From: Micromonospora_G sp044458865
GTDB lineage: Bacteria > Actinomycetota > Actinomycetes > Mycobacteriales > Micromonosporaceae
Length of the DNA stretch: 64,000 nucleotides
Assembly: GCF_044458865.1 (NCBI RefSeq)
Contig: NZ_JBITIH010000005.1
Coordinates: 62,001 to 126,000 of the forward strand
Reading direction: 5' to 3'
Shown here: positions 34,971 to 42,661 of the stretch, piece by piece
Layout: each line of letters starts with the position of its first letter
How positions within the stretch are numbered: position 1 is the first letter of the stretch
Notes under the pieces: model-generated
Seen by the model: the letters and a program-made list of their open reading frames with translations, nothing else
Databases searched by the model: none
Told to the model about the DNA's origin: nothing
Position numbers and translations under genes: made by a program

Positions 34971-36296
34971 TCAGGCCCGCATGACGGTGGCGATCGGGAT
35001 CCGGGCCGCCCGGACCGCCGGGATGAGACCACCGAGCACACCGGCGACCAGGCCGGCGATCACCCCGGCCACCCCCGCCTCCCAGGGGAAGACGAGATCC
35101 TGGAGGAACTGCTCCCGGCCGCCGAAGATCGCGCTGGCGGCGCTCACCCCGGCGGCGCAGAGTCCGATCGCCAGGGCCGCGGTGAAGAGCCCCGTCAGCA
35201 GTGTCTCCGCCAGGACGATCCCGGCCAACAGCGAACGTGGGGTGCCGACCGCCCGACGCAGTGCGAACTCCTCCACCCGCTCGCCGACGGTGGCGAGACC
35301 GACGTTCAGGATGCCGGCGACCCCGATCAGCAGGACGAGCCCGGCCATGCCGAGAAAAATCCAGCGGAACAGTGCCAGCTCCTTGGCGATCCGCTCACGC
35401 GCGTTGATCGTCTCGAAGTGGATCTGGTCGGCCGGGACCCCGGCAGCGACCATCCGTACCCGTAGCAACTGCTCCGCGTCGCGCGCGGTCGGTGCCAGCA
35501 TGACCTGGAGACCGGGCCCGTAGTTGCCGCCGCCGGTCGGCGCCGGCAGCCAGTTCCCCATCTCGTCGGCCCGGGTGTACGCGGTCGGCTGCTGGTTGCC
35601 GTCGTCCACCACCCCGATGATGCGCGGGGTCGGATTGGCGGTCGCGCCGACGACCCGCATCTCCGCCGGCACCTGGTAGCGCGCGAAACCCTTCGCCGCC
35701 TCCTCGTTGAGGACCAGTCCGGGAGCGAGTGACGGTGTCGAGGAGAAGTCCAGCCAGTCACCGGCGACGGACCGGAACGGCTTGAACTGGCGTACGTCAC
35801 CGGTCAGGGCGATCAGACTCAGCTCGATCGCGGCACCGGGGACCGACGCCTCCCCGCCCGCACCCTTGAGCGGTACGGAGTAGCAGTTCCCGCTCAAGTC
35901 GCAGGTGGTCTGGTAGCTCTGGCCATCAAACATGCCGGGTTGGTCGAACGGGGCCGCACCGGGGTTGACCGGGACGATACCCGGCTCCCCGATGATCGCC
36001 TGCATGCTGAGGATCGCGGTCGCGTCCGGCCGCCCGGCCAGTGTCTCCTGACTGATCCGGACGCTGTTGGGATCACCCGACAGGTAACCCTGCCGGGTGC
36101 CGTCCTTGCCCACCTGCAACTCCAGGTTGCTGAGTTGGGCTCGTTCGGCAAGCTCGGCACCGAGTTGTACGACGACCACGGCCAGCACCCCGAGGAAGAG
36201 GCTGACCATCGACAGCAGCGTACGGGTCTTCCGCGCCCGGATGCCCTGGCCACCAATGATCAGGGCGGAGCGGAACCGCCCGGAGAGACGGATCAC
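34971..36296 (-). CDS. MacB/FtsX-type ABC transporter permease, 441 aa
   Basis: Topology is one N-terminal helix (TLLSMVSLFLGVLAVVVVQL), a large extracytoplasmic MacB_PCD-like domain (~50-290) and three C-terminal helices (IFLGMAGLVLLIGVAGILNV, TGLFTAALAIGLCAAGVSAA, AGVAGVIAGLVAGVLGGLIP). The loop EFALRRAVGTPR and the end AVRAARIPIATVMRA are the FtsX/MacB family coupling motifs. The exported domain contains a possible disulfide (TCDLSGNCYS). The GTG at 36296 overlaps the stop of the ATPase gene (GTGA), fixing the start. It forms an export or lipoprotein-mobilising machine with the two upstream genes; the substrate (antimicrobial peptide, signal or lipid) is not known. Confidence 0.9.
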   Translation of the reverse strand: MIRLSGRFRSALIIGGQGIRARKTRTLLSMVSLFLGVLAVVVVQLGAELAERAQLSNLELQVGKDGTRQGYLSGDPNSVRISQETLAGRPDATAILSMQAIIGEPGIVPVNPGAAPFDQPGMFDGQSYQTTCDLSGNCYSVPLKGAGGEASVPGAAIELSLIALTGDVRQFKPFRSVAGDWLDFSSTPSLAPGLVLNEEAAKGFARYQVPAEMRVVGATANPTPRIIGVVDDGNQQPTAYTRADEMGNWLPAPTGGGNYGPGLQVMLAPTARDAEQLLRVRMVAAGVPADQIHFETINARERIAKELALFRWIFLGMAGLVLLIGVAGILNVGLATVGERVEEFALRRAVGTPRSLLAGIVLAETLLTGLFTAALAIGLCAAGVSAASAIFGGREQFLQDLVFPWEAGVAGVIAGLVAGVLGGLIPAVRAARIPIATVMRA

Positions 36297-37069
36297 CGGA
36301 CCACCGTCCCCGCCTCGACCGACGGCAGCCCGTCGGGCATGCCCGAGTAGGCGGCGGTCGTCGACGACATGGCGGCTGTGCCGGCGCCGGCGACCGGATG
36401 GAGCACCCCGTCGTGCAGGCGTACTACCCGCTGCATCTTGTTGGCGTGGTCCTGGTCGTGGGTGACCAGGATCAGCCCGCAACCCCGGTCGGTCGCGGCC
36501 CGCATCACCTCGATCACCAGGTTGCCGGTCTCGGTGTCGAGCGCACCGGTCGGCTCGTCCGCCAGCAGCAGGCGGGGCTCGCGGACCAGCGCCCGCGCCA
36601 CCGCCACCCGCTGCTGCTCACCGCCGGAGAGGCGGGCCGGCCGGTGCTTGGCCAGGTGTGCGATGCCGACCTGGTCGAGCGCCGCGAGGGTCTTCGCTCG
36701 GCGTTTGCGGCGCGATGTCCAGCCCTGACCGTTGACCAGTGCCATCGCCACGTTCTGCGCGGCGGTCAGGTGTTTGAGCAGGAAGAACCGTTGGAACACG
36801 AAACCGAACTCGGCGCTGCGCAGGGCTGCCGCCCTGCGCTCGGGAAGCTTCGTGATGTCGCGGCCACCCAGCAGGTACTGGCCACCGTCGGGCCGGTCGA
36901 AGAGCCCGATCAGACTCAACAGGGTGCTCTTGCCGGAGCCGGAACGGCCGAGGATCGCCACGCTCTCGCCCCGGTCGACGCTGAGGTCGGCACCGGTGAG
37001 GATCGGCCGGGGGGCCTGCTGCCCCTTGAGCGTCTTGGTGATGCCATGCAACTCCAGCAGGGCGGTCAT
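36293..37069 (-). CDS. MacB/LolD-type ABC transporter ATP-binding protein, 258 aa
   Basis: Walker A ILGRSGSGKSTLLSLIG, Q-loop VFQRFFLLKHLTAAQNV, signature LSGGEQQRVAVARAL, Walker B LLLADEPTGALDTETG and H-loop ILVTHDQDHA are all intact. The TGALD sequence after Walker B is typical of the MacB/LolD/FtsE group. A ~35-residue Ser/Ala/Gly-rich tail follows the nucleotide-binding domain. Its ATG overlaps the stop of the lipoprotein gene (ATGA, 37066-37069) and its stop overlaps the permease start, so the three genes are translationally coupled. Confidence 0.93.
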   Translation of the reverse strand: MTALLELHGITKTLKGQQAPRPILTGADLSVDRGESVAILGRSGSGKSTLLSLIGLFDRPDGGQYLLGGRDITKLPERRAAALRSAEFGFVFQRFFLLKHLTAAQNVAMALVNGQGWTSRRKRRAKTLAALDQVGIAHLAKHRPARLSGGEQQRVAVARALVREPRLLLADEPTGALDTETGNLVIEVMRAATDRGCGLILVTHDQDHANKMQRVVRLHDGVLHPVAGAGTAAMSSTTAAYSGMPDGLPSVEAGTVVR

Positions 37070-38070
37070 TTCACGCCCATCGGCGCGTTGGGGTCACCCT
37101 CTGCCGGCTTCGCGGCCGGGATGTCCGGACCCGGTACGGCGACCGTCTCCGTACCGGTGAGGCCCGACTTGATCTCCACGACCTTGCCGTCGCTGAGCCC
37201 CAGCACCACGTCCCTGGTCTCCCGCACGCCCTCCGGGTTGACCACGTCCACCTTGCCCTTGCCATGCGCGCCGGCGACCGACTCGACCGGCAGCACCAGC
37301 ACGTTCGCGGCGCGTGCGGTCACCACCTCAAGAGTGGCGCTGGCACCGTTGATCAGCTTTACGTCGGCCGGTGCGGTGCAGACCAGACGCAGCCCGGTCG
37401 CCTCTGACGGCTCGGTCTGGTTCCGCTCCTGCGGCACCACCGCCACCGGCGGGGCGGAGGGCGCTCCGGACGGCGGCGCGGCGGGCGGCGGGGCCGGTGG
37501 GTCCGGAATCGTCCCGGCGGGCAGCGCCGCGATCGTGCCGAGCACCGCGCAGGGGAACGGCCCCGGTCCGTTCTTGATCTGGGCCTGGACGGTCGCCAGC
37601 CCGTCGGCGATCTGGTACGCCTGGGCACCGTCCAGGTCAGCGACCAGCCCGTAGCCGATCATCTTCGCCGAGACGACCGGCATGCCGGCGGTGACCGTCG
37701 AACGGTCGTCGGCCAGGCGGCCACTGAACACCGCTCCGGCGGGCACGTCGATTCGGTGCGCCTTCCCGGAGACCCAGACGCTCGCCACTCGGGTCGGTTT
37801 GGTCGGAGTGTTCTGTGGCGCCTTGACGTCGAGATAGCGCACCTGTCCCTTGACCGGCGACACCAGCCCGAAAACCGGGTTGATGGTCACCTTGCCGGCG
37901 AGGCTGACCTTGTTCGTCAGGTCCTGGCGGGTGGGCTGCACCGTGGTCATCGTCGTACCCCGGGACGCGAGCCCGGGGACCTCCGCGCTCGGGCCGGACT
38001 CGGTGCACCCGGCGACGGCCCCCACCGCCAGGGCGAGAACGCACGAACGGAGTAAGAATTGCCTTCGCAC
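37066..38070 (-). CDS. Lipoprotein adaptor (membrane-fusion-like) of the MacB-type system, 334 aa
   Basis: Start GTG at 38070 with GGGGG upstream: MRRQFLLRSCVLALAVGAVA followed by the lipobox VAGC, so a cleaved, lipid-anchored protein outside the membrane. The body has adaptor-like features: LTNKVSLAGKVTINPVFGLV, VSPVKGQVRYLDV, a barrel region with VPAGAVFSGRLADDRSTVTAG, a Pro/Ala-rich loop (PPAPPPAAPPSG, with two flanking cysteines) and a C-terminal part with VLPVESVAGAHGKGKVDV and RDVVLGLSDGKVVEIKSGL, which are typical of HlyD/RND-type adaptor C-terminal domains. In actinobacteria such adaptors probably act at the outer face of the membrane with MacB-like permeases. Confidence 0.85.
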   Translation of the reverse strand: MRRQFLLRSCVLALAVGAVAGCTESGPSAEVPGLASRGTTMTTVQPTRQDLTNKVSLAGKVTINPVFGLVSPVKGQVRYLDVKAPQNTPTKPTRVASVWVSGKAHRIDVPAGAVFSGRLADDRSTVTAGMPVVSAKMIGYGLVADLDGAQAYQIADGLATVQAQIKNGPGPFPCAVLGTIAALPAGTIPDPPAPPPAAPPSGAPSAPPVAVVPQERNQTEPSEATGLRLVCTAPADVKLINGASATLEVVTARAANVLVLPVESVAGAHGKGKVDVVNPEGVRETRDVVLGLSDGKVVEIKSGLTGTETVAVPGPDIPAAKPAEGDPNAPMGVK

Positions 38071-38145
38071 CGGTGCCCCCAACTCGATTGCTTCAGGCGT
38101 GCATCCGTACAAGACGTGGGGTAATGGTGACCCACGCAGGAAGGC

Positions 38146-38164
38146 GATCGTCGCGTCGACGATC
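38146..38164. promoter_or_regulatory. Palindrome upstream of the lipoprotein/ABC operon
   Basis: GATCGTCG-CGT-CGACGATC, an 8-bp perfect inverted repeat located 76-94 bases upstream of the adaptor start codon, in the promoter region of the coupled ABC operon (minus strand). It may be an operator, for example for a regulator outside the window. Confidence 0.4.
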
Positions 38165-38207
38165 GAAACCTGGCAAAGACTACCGTCAGAGGCGAGTTCT
38201 CGATGTC

Positions 38208-38960
38208 CTATGACACCCCCCGACCTCCACTTTGTCGTCCGCCGATCGCGTTCGCGAGTAGAAGCCCACCAGCGGTAACCGTGAACAACACGGGCGGCAA
38301 CGGCCCCGCCCAGCGGAGCAATTCCGTTGCCAGCACGGCGATTCCCGCGCCGATCAGAACCCCGGCGAGCGCGAGTGCCTGCACACCGTCGAATTGTCGC
38401 CGCCACTCGGGAGTGCCGATCGCACTGACGATCCGGGTGAGTGAACCGGTGAGATAGGTGGTGGAGAGATTGGTGCGGCCAAGTGCCCGTACGGCAACGC
38501 TCTGCATCCCCATCGCCAGACCGGCGAGCGCGATCAGCGGGAGCTGTACGTCACCCCTCGGCGCACCGTGGGCGGCCAGCCAACCCGCCCAGAAGGCGAT
38601 GAGCAGGAGCACCTCGATGGCCAGGCAGGTGATCGCCGCCCGGGGACGCCACCGTAGACCGGGCGGGGTCGCATACCAGGGCAACGCCGTCAGTCGGGCC
38701 CCCGCGAAGACGCCCAGTCCGTAACACCCCACCGCCGCCAGCACCCGTACCAGGGTCGGCACCTCCACTCCGGTGGCCGAGGCGCCCAGCACCACAATGT
38801 TGCCGGTGACCACGCTGGAGAAGATCCCGCCGAGGTGGAGCAGGCTGATCGCGTCGGTTCCGCCGGCGGCGAGCGAGAGCAGGACGACGGTGGCGACGAA
38901 CGGCCGGCGTTGATCGGAGATCGCGGGAACCGGCGGGCCGGGACCGACGGGTCTCACCAT
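38208..38960 (-). CDS. DUF1275 (YoaK-like) membrane protein, 250 aa
   Basis: The start is taken at the ATG at 38960 (MVRPVGPGPP); an ATG at 39008 would add 16 low-complexity residues. The body is polytopic: VATVVLLSLAAGGTDAISLL, LGGIFSSVVTGNIVVLGAS, VLAAVGCYGLGVFAGARL, ITCLAIEVLLLIAFWAGWLA, LPLIALAGLAMGMQSVAVRA, TTYLTGSLTRIVSAIG, then two final helices. TGNIVxLGxS and GMQSVAVRALG are the DUF1275 signature positions. Proteins of this family are six-helix membrane proteins of unknown transport or sensory role. It is located downstream of the ABC operon promoter region and transcribed toward it on the same strand. Confidence 0.88.
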   Translation of the reverse strand: MVRPVGPGPPVPAISDQRRPFVATVVLLSLAAGGTDAISLLHLGGIFSSVVTGNIVVLGASATGVEVPTLVRVLAAVGCYGLGVFAGARLTALPWYATPPGLRWRPRAAITCLAIEVLLLIAFWAGWLAAHGAPRGDVQLPLIALAGLAMGMQSVAVRALGRTNLSTTYLTGSLTRIVSAIGTPEWRRQFDGVQALALAGVLIGAGIAVLATELLRWAGPLPPVLFTVTAGGLLLANAIGGRQSGGRGVS

Positions 38961-39090
38961 GCGCCACCGCCCCCGTCCGAGCCGAGCAGGCCGTTGCCGG
39001 CAGCCCACCGGGCGGCGTGATCGCTGCGAGCATCGTAACCATCGGGCAGCGCCGGGTTACCGGTTCGACCGAAGCCGACGTCGGAGCGGG

Positions 39091-40611
39091 CTACTCCCAG
39101 GGCCAGGGCACGTCCCGGAAGGCCGCCTCGACCAGCAGGTGTTCCAGTTCGCGCAGGAAACGCTCGGCCTCGGCCGGCGGCAGGTACGCGCTGTCGGCGG
39201 TGAGGATGAAGCCGAGCGCTCCGGGCCGGTCCACCACCTCCACCCGGGTACGCCAGGGGAAGTCGTCGAGGTGTTCCAGCCAGGAGAACGTCGTACCCGT
39301 CATGGCGGCGCGTACCTCGGTTTCACTGGTCGCACGGCCGAAGAGGTCAAGGTCGGTGGCGAGCCGGATGTCGTTGAAGTAGCAGTGTGGGCTGGTTCCG
39401 GGAACGCTCGGGTAACCGGTCGACTCGGGGTCGCGGCGTAGGTCGGACGGGTCGTAGTAGGCGTGCCGGTAGGCGTCGAGTGCGGCCCGCCACACGGTGG
39501 GCAACAGGTCGGCGAAGCTGGGCCGGTCGGTCAGGTCGACGACGGCGAGCCCGAGTTGGGCCAGGTTCGCGACCGCGTCGCGGTAGCCGTCGACCGCGCG
39601 GTTGCTGACCATGGTGTAGAGGCCGACGACCTGGTTGCCGGAGCGACGGGCGAGGAGCACTGTTGTCGCCGCGAGGAGCACCGTCGAACTGGTCACCCGG
39701 TGCCGGGCGGCCAGCAACCGGAGCGCGGTGTCGGCTGCCCCCGACTCCAGGAACGCCCGTCGGAACCTCGGTTCGAGCGGCGGTGCCCGCCACGGCAGGG
39801 TCTGCCCGGTGAGGCGGGCGAAGCTGGCGCTCCACCGGTCGACGCAGCGAACACTGCGGCGTCGGTACCGGGGGTCCTGCTCCCGTTCGGCGACGTCGAT
39901 CGACTGCGGGCCGACCGGGGCGTCGACCGTGCCGCGCAGCAACAGCAGGCGTAGGTCGCGGAGCAGGATCTCGACCGCTCCGAAGTCGACCGTGGTGTGG
40001 CTGAAGACGACGACGATCTGCCGTACCCGCCCGCCGACCAGGACGAGCGCCACCCGCAGTGGCCACTCCTGCGCGAAGTCGAAGGCGGTGGCGGCGAGGC
40101 GGTCCGCGAGGGCCCGGGCCGTCGCCGTACCGTCGGGGTCGCCGTCGGCGGCGCGGACCAGGAGGGTCGGGAGCCGGCCGGCAGCGGCGACCGCCTGGTG
40201 CCACTGCCCGTCGATGACTCGCAATCGGGTACGCAGCGAGCTGTGCCGGCCGACCAGCGCCCCGACCGCCCGGCGTACGGCGTCGACCTCGTCCGGGGCA
40301 CGTCGGGGCATCGGCACCACCCGCCGCATGTTGATCAGAACTCGGTTGGCGGGGTAGCGCTCGACTCCGAACCGCAGTGCCCACTGTCCCCAGGTCAGCG
40401 GCGCGGTACGGTCCGGCGCCTCGGGCCGGCGCCGTCCCGCTCCCTCGGCGTCCACATCGACGTCCACGTCCACGTCGTCGTCCACGTCGTCGTCCACGTC
40501 CACAGTGGCGTCGGCGTCGGCGAAATCGATGTCGATCCACTCGTCCGCCGGTCGCGGTGGGTCATGTGCCGGGCACCTCTGCACGAGCGCCGCTTCCTCG
40601 GGTACCGACAC
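39091..40611 (-). CDS. Stand-alone NRPS condensation domain-like acyltransferase, 506 aa
   Basis: The GTG at 40611 with GGAGG four bases upstream is chosen; the open frame continues 76 codons to 40839 but is low in protein-like character. After an Asp/Val-rich N-terminal tract (DVDDDVDDDVDVDVDVDA), residues ~60-506 match a condensation fold: LTWGQWALRFGVERYPANR, then the active-site variant FSHTTVDFGAVEILL with the catalytic His at ~205 and structural Asp at ~209 (first His replaced by Ser). VLLAATTVLLARRSGNQVVG and VSNRAVDGYRDAVANLAQLG are the conserved bridge and latch regions. No adenylation or carrier domain is adjacent. It may acylate or condense a free substrate; the product is unknown. 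Confidence 0.8.
   Translation of the reverse strand: MSVPEEAALVQRCPAHDPPRPADEWIDIDFADADATVDVDDDVDDDVDVDVDVDAEGAGRRRPEAPDRTAPLTWGQWALRFGVERYPANRVLINMRRVVPMPRRAPDEVDAVRRAVGALVGRHSSLRTRLRVIDGQWHQAVAAAGRLPTLLVRAADGDPDGTATARALADRLAATAFDFAQEWPLRVALVLVGGRVRQIVVVFSHTTVDFGAVEILLRDLRLLLLRGTVDAPVGPQSIDVAEREQDPRYRRRSVRCVDRWSASFARLTGQTLPWRAPPLEPRFRRAFLESGAADTALRLLAARHRVTSSTVLLAATTVLLARRSGNQVVGLYTMVSNRAVDGYRDAVANLAQLGLAVVDLTDRPSFADLLPTVWRAALDAYRHAYYDPSDLRRDPESTGYPSVPGTSPHCYFNDIRLATDLDLFGRATSETEVRAAMTGTTFSWLEHLDDFPWRTRVEVVDRPGALGFILTADSAYLPPAEAERFLRELEHLLVEAAFRDVPWPWE
40446..40505. repeat. GTCCACGTC-type tandem repeat encoding an Asp-Val tract
   Basis: Imperfect trinucleotide/hexanucleotide repeats (GTCCACGTCGTC) encode the DVDVDDDV tract near the N-terminus of the condensation-like protein. 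It is a slippage-prone coding repeat. Confidence 0.8.
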
Positions 40612-40813
40612 TCGACCTCCCGCCTCACGGTCCGGCCCGTTCGGCGGAGGGTGGCCGACGAGCCCTGCCGGCGAGCCCGTACCGACCCGTGCGACAAGTA
40701 TCGGGGCGGCTCCCCGCCCGCCGGCTCCGGCGAGAAAGTGAAGTCGGTGCCCGTTCGGCCGATCCCGGCGTGCGGCGATCTCGCCACCACCGCCCGTGTT
40801 AGCTTCCCGAGCC

Positions 40814-41007
40814 ATGATCGAGGACGTGTACGTCGGCAATGCCGGGGTGGACGCTTCCGGGTGGAGTTGCCGGGGCGGACAGTCCTGCTGTCCGAAACAG
40901 GGCGACTACGTGGTCTGGGGTCGGGGGACCACTCCTGGTACGCCGAGGAGGAGTCGGTGGTGCTGACCGTACGGTGGCCGTCGGTCGCGGGTTACGCCGT
41001 CGCGTGA
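40814..41007 (+). pseudogene. Possible frameshifted remnant of a small cupin-like gene
   Basis: From ATG 40814 one frame gives GDYVVWG (40901-40921); the next frame then gives DHSWYAEEESVVLTVRWPS up to the TGA at 41007. Placed end to end, the two halves read like the C-terminal beta-strands of a cupin or similar barrel protein, which suggests a one-base deletion near 40920. The N-terminal part (MIEDVYVGNAGVDASGW) is too short for a full cupin. Alternative: chance similarity. The whole stretch 40612-41028 otherwise contains only upstream sequence of the condensation-like gene. Confidence 0.35.
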
Positions 41008-41028
41008 TCCTCCGTCGGGAGCTGTCGG

Positions 41029-41895
41029 TCAGGACATGCCGAGCGGGTCGAGTTCGGCGGCGGTGGAGTCGTCGTGATCGGTAGCCACGCTGAGGTGGCG
41101 CCACCGGACGTCCGAGTCGTCCCGGGTCCGCGCGACCTGGCTGGCGTAGTTGACCGCGTCGCTGCCGAGCAGCAGCCGCAACGGCGGCTCGTCGAGGTCG
41201 GCGACGGTCAGTAGCACCTGGGCGACCTTCGCCGGGTCGCTGGCCACGTTTCCGCTCCCGCCCCGGAGCATCGCCGCGATCGCGCCGACGGTCTTCTGGT
41301 ACGGCTCGCTGACCGGCGGGACGGCCATCGACGAGCCCGCCCAGTCGGTACGCATGCCGCCCGGCTCCAGCACGGTGACCTTGATCCCGAGCGGGGCGAC
41401 CTCGGCCGCCACGACCTCGGAGAACCCGCCGACCGCCCACTTCGACGCCTGGTACGCGGAGAGCCCGGGGGTGGCCATCCGGCCGCCGAGCGAGGAGATC
41501 TGGATGATGTGCCCCGCGCCCTGTGCCCGCAGTACGGGGATCGCCGCCCTGGTCACGTTGACCACGCCGAAGAAGTTCGTCTCGACCTGGGCGCGAAAGT
41601 CCTCGGCGGTGATGTCCTCGGTCGAGACGAGGTTGGCGTAGCCGGCGTTGTTGACCACGACGTCGAGCCGACCGAAGGCGTCGACGGCGGCCTGAACCGC
41701 GGCCTCGACGGCCGGTACGTCGGTGACGTCGAGCGCCACCGGGCGGATCCGGTCGCCGTAGCGGGTGACCAGGTCGGCCAACTGTTCCGGCTGGCGGGCG
41801 GTGGCGACCAGCGAGTGGCCGGCGGCCAGCACCGCCTGGGCGATGTCCCGCCCGAGTCCACGGGCGCTGCCGGTTACAAGAAAGACCTTGGGCAT
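41029..41895 (-). CDS. Short-chain dehydrogenase/reductase (SDR), 288 aa
   Basis: Classical SDR: cofactor motif VFLVTGSARGLGRDIAQAV, VVVNNAGYAN, the catalytic Ser in IIQISSLGGR and the YxxxK in SAYQASKWAVGGFSE, then EPGGMRTDW. An Arg/Pro-rich position after the first strand (ATARQPEQL) suggests NADP(H) preference. Length fits the family (~280). The ATG at 41895 has AAAGGTG upstream; a GTG at 41904 would add three residues. It is divergent from the TetR-family gene at 42024, and operator-like repeats lie between them, so it is most likely the target of that regulator. Substrate unknown. Confidence 0.92.
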   Translation of the reverse strand: MPKVFLVTGSARGLGRDIAQAVLAAGHSLVATARQPEQLADLVTRYGDRIRPVALDVTDVPAVEAAVQAAVDAFGRLDVVVNNAGYANLVSTEDITAEDFRAQVETNFFGVVNVTRAAIPVLRAQGAGHIIQISSLGGRMATPGLSAYQASKWAVGGFSEVVAAEVAPLGIKVTVLEPGGMRTDWAGSSMAVPPVSEPYQKTVGAIAAMLRGGSGNVASDPAKVAQVLLTVADLDEPPLRLLLGSDAVNYASQVARTRDDSDVRWRHLSVATDHDDSTAAELDPLGMS

Positions 41896-41947
41896 TTTCG
41901 GCACCTTTTGTCATGTTCCGGGACGGAATCGACCGATGACCCCGTGC

Positions 41948-42017
41948 AACTGACCGGTTAGTTGAAGTGAAGCACGGGATCGGGAGAGCGTCAACTAGAC
42001 GGTTAGTGAGTTAACCT
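41948..42017. promoter_or_regulatory. Twin operator-like repeats and leaderless promoter between SDR and TetR genes
   Basis: AACTGACCGGTTAGTT (41948-41963) and AACTAGACGGTTAGTG (41993-42008) are two related imperfect palindromes, centres 45 bp apart, in the 128-bp divergent spacer. TAACCT at 42012-42017 is six bases before the TetR ATG. The layout suits binding of the TetR protein to both sites. Confidence 0.6.
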
Positions 42018-42023
42018 TGGCGC

Positions 42024-42590
42024 ATGACCGGAGACGCGCAGGCAACGAAGAAGCGTCTGCTCGACGCGGCGACCAGGGAGTTCGCCACGTACGGCATCGC
42101 CGGTGCACGGGTGGACCGGATCGCCGCTTCGGCCGGGTCCAACAAGGCGCAGATCTACCACTACTTCCAGAGCAAGGACGGTCTCTTCGACGCGGTCTTC
42201 AACGCGATCGTCGCCAACACCGTCCGCGATGTCCCGATCGACGCCACCGACCTGCCCGGCTACGCCGGTCGACTCTTCGACAGCTACGAGGCACACCCCG
42301 AGGTGACCCGGCTGGCGACCTGGCACCGGCTGGAGCGGGCCGACTCGCAGGCTCCACTCGAATCGATCCTGGCCAGCAACCGTCACAAGATCGACGAGAT
42401 CGCGCGGGCGCAGCGGGACGGCCTGCTCCCCACCCGGTACGCACCGGTGGACCTGCTCGCCCTCATCGTGCACCTGGCCGCGCTCTGGACCGCCACCACA
42501 CCCGAGTACGCCACGCTTGTCGTCACCCACTCACGCGCCCACCGCCGCACGATCGTCACCGACGCCGTCGCCGCCCTACTGAAGCCGTAA
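42024..42590 (+). CDS. TetR/AcrR family transcriptional repressor, 188 aa
   Basis: N-terminal HTH: LLDAATREFATYGIAGARVD, RIAASAGSNKAQIYHYFQSK. The C-terminal helices contain TRLATWHRLERADSQAPLES and a hydrophobic ligand-pocket region (LLALIVHLAALWTATTPEYA), with the C-terminal shape of the TetR_C_17-like group. The ATG at 42024 is six bases after TAACCT, implying a leaderless mRNA. It is divergent from the SDR gene and probably controls both itself and the SDR through the twin repeats in the spacer. Its effector is likely the SDR substrate or product, which is inference. Confidence 0.92.
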   Translation: MTGDAQATKKRLLDAATREFATYGIAGARVDRIAASAGSNKAQIYHYFQSKDGLFDAVFNAIVANTVRDVPIDATDLPGYAGRLFDSYEAHPEVTRLATWHRLERADSQAPLESILASNRHKIDEIARAQRDGLLPTRYAPVDLLALIVHLAALWTATTPEYATLVVTHSRAHRRTIVTDAVAALLKP

Positions 42591-42601
42591 CCCGTCCGAC
42601 C

Positions 42602-42637
42602 GGCGGCCGTCCCGAGTTATCTCGGTCGCGGGCCGCC
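42602..42637. terminator. Nested hairpin after the TetR gene
   Basis: GGCGGCC (42602-42608) pairs with GGCCGCC (42631-42637), enclosing a second stem CCGAG-TTAT-CTCGG (42612-42625). It starts 11 bases after the TetR stop and ends 24 bases before the methyltransferase start. Likely terminator without a U-tract. Confidence 0.6.
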
Positions 42638-42661
42638 AGACGAACCTGATAGACAAACGCG

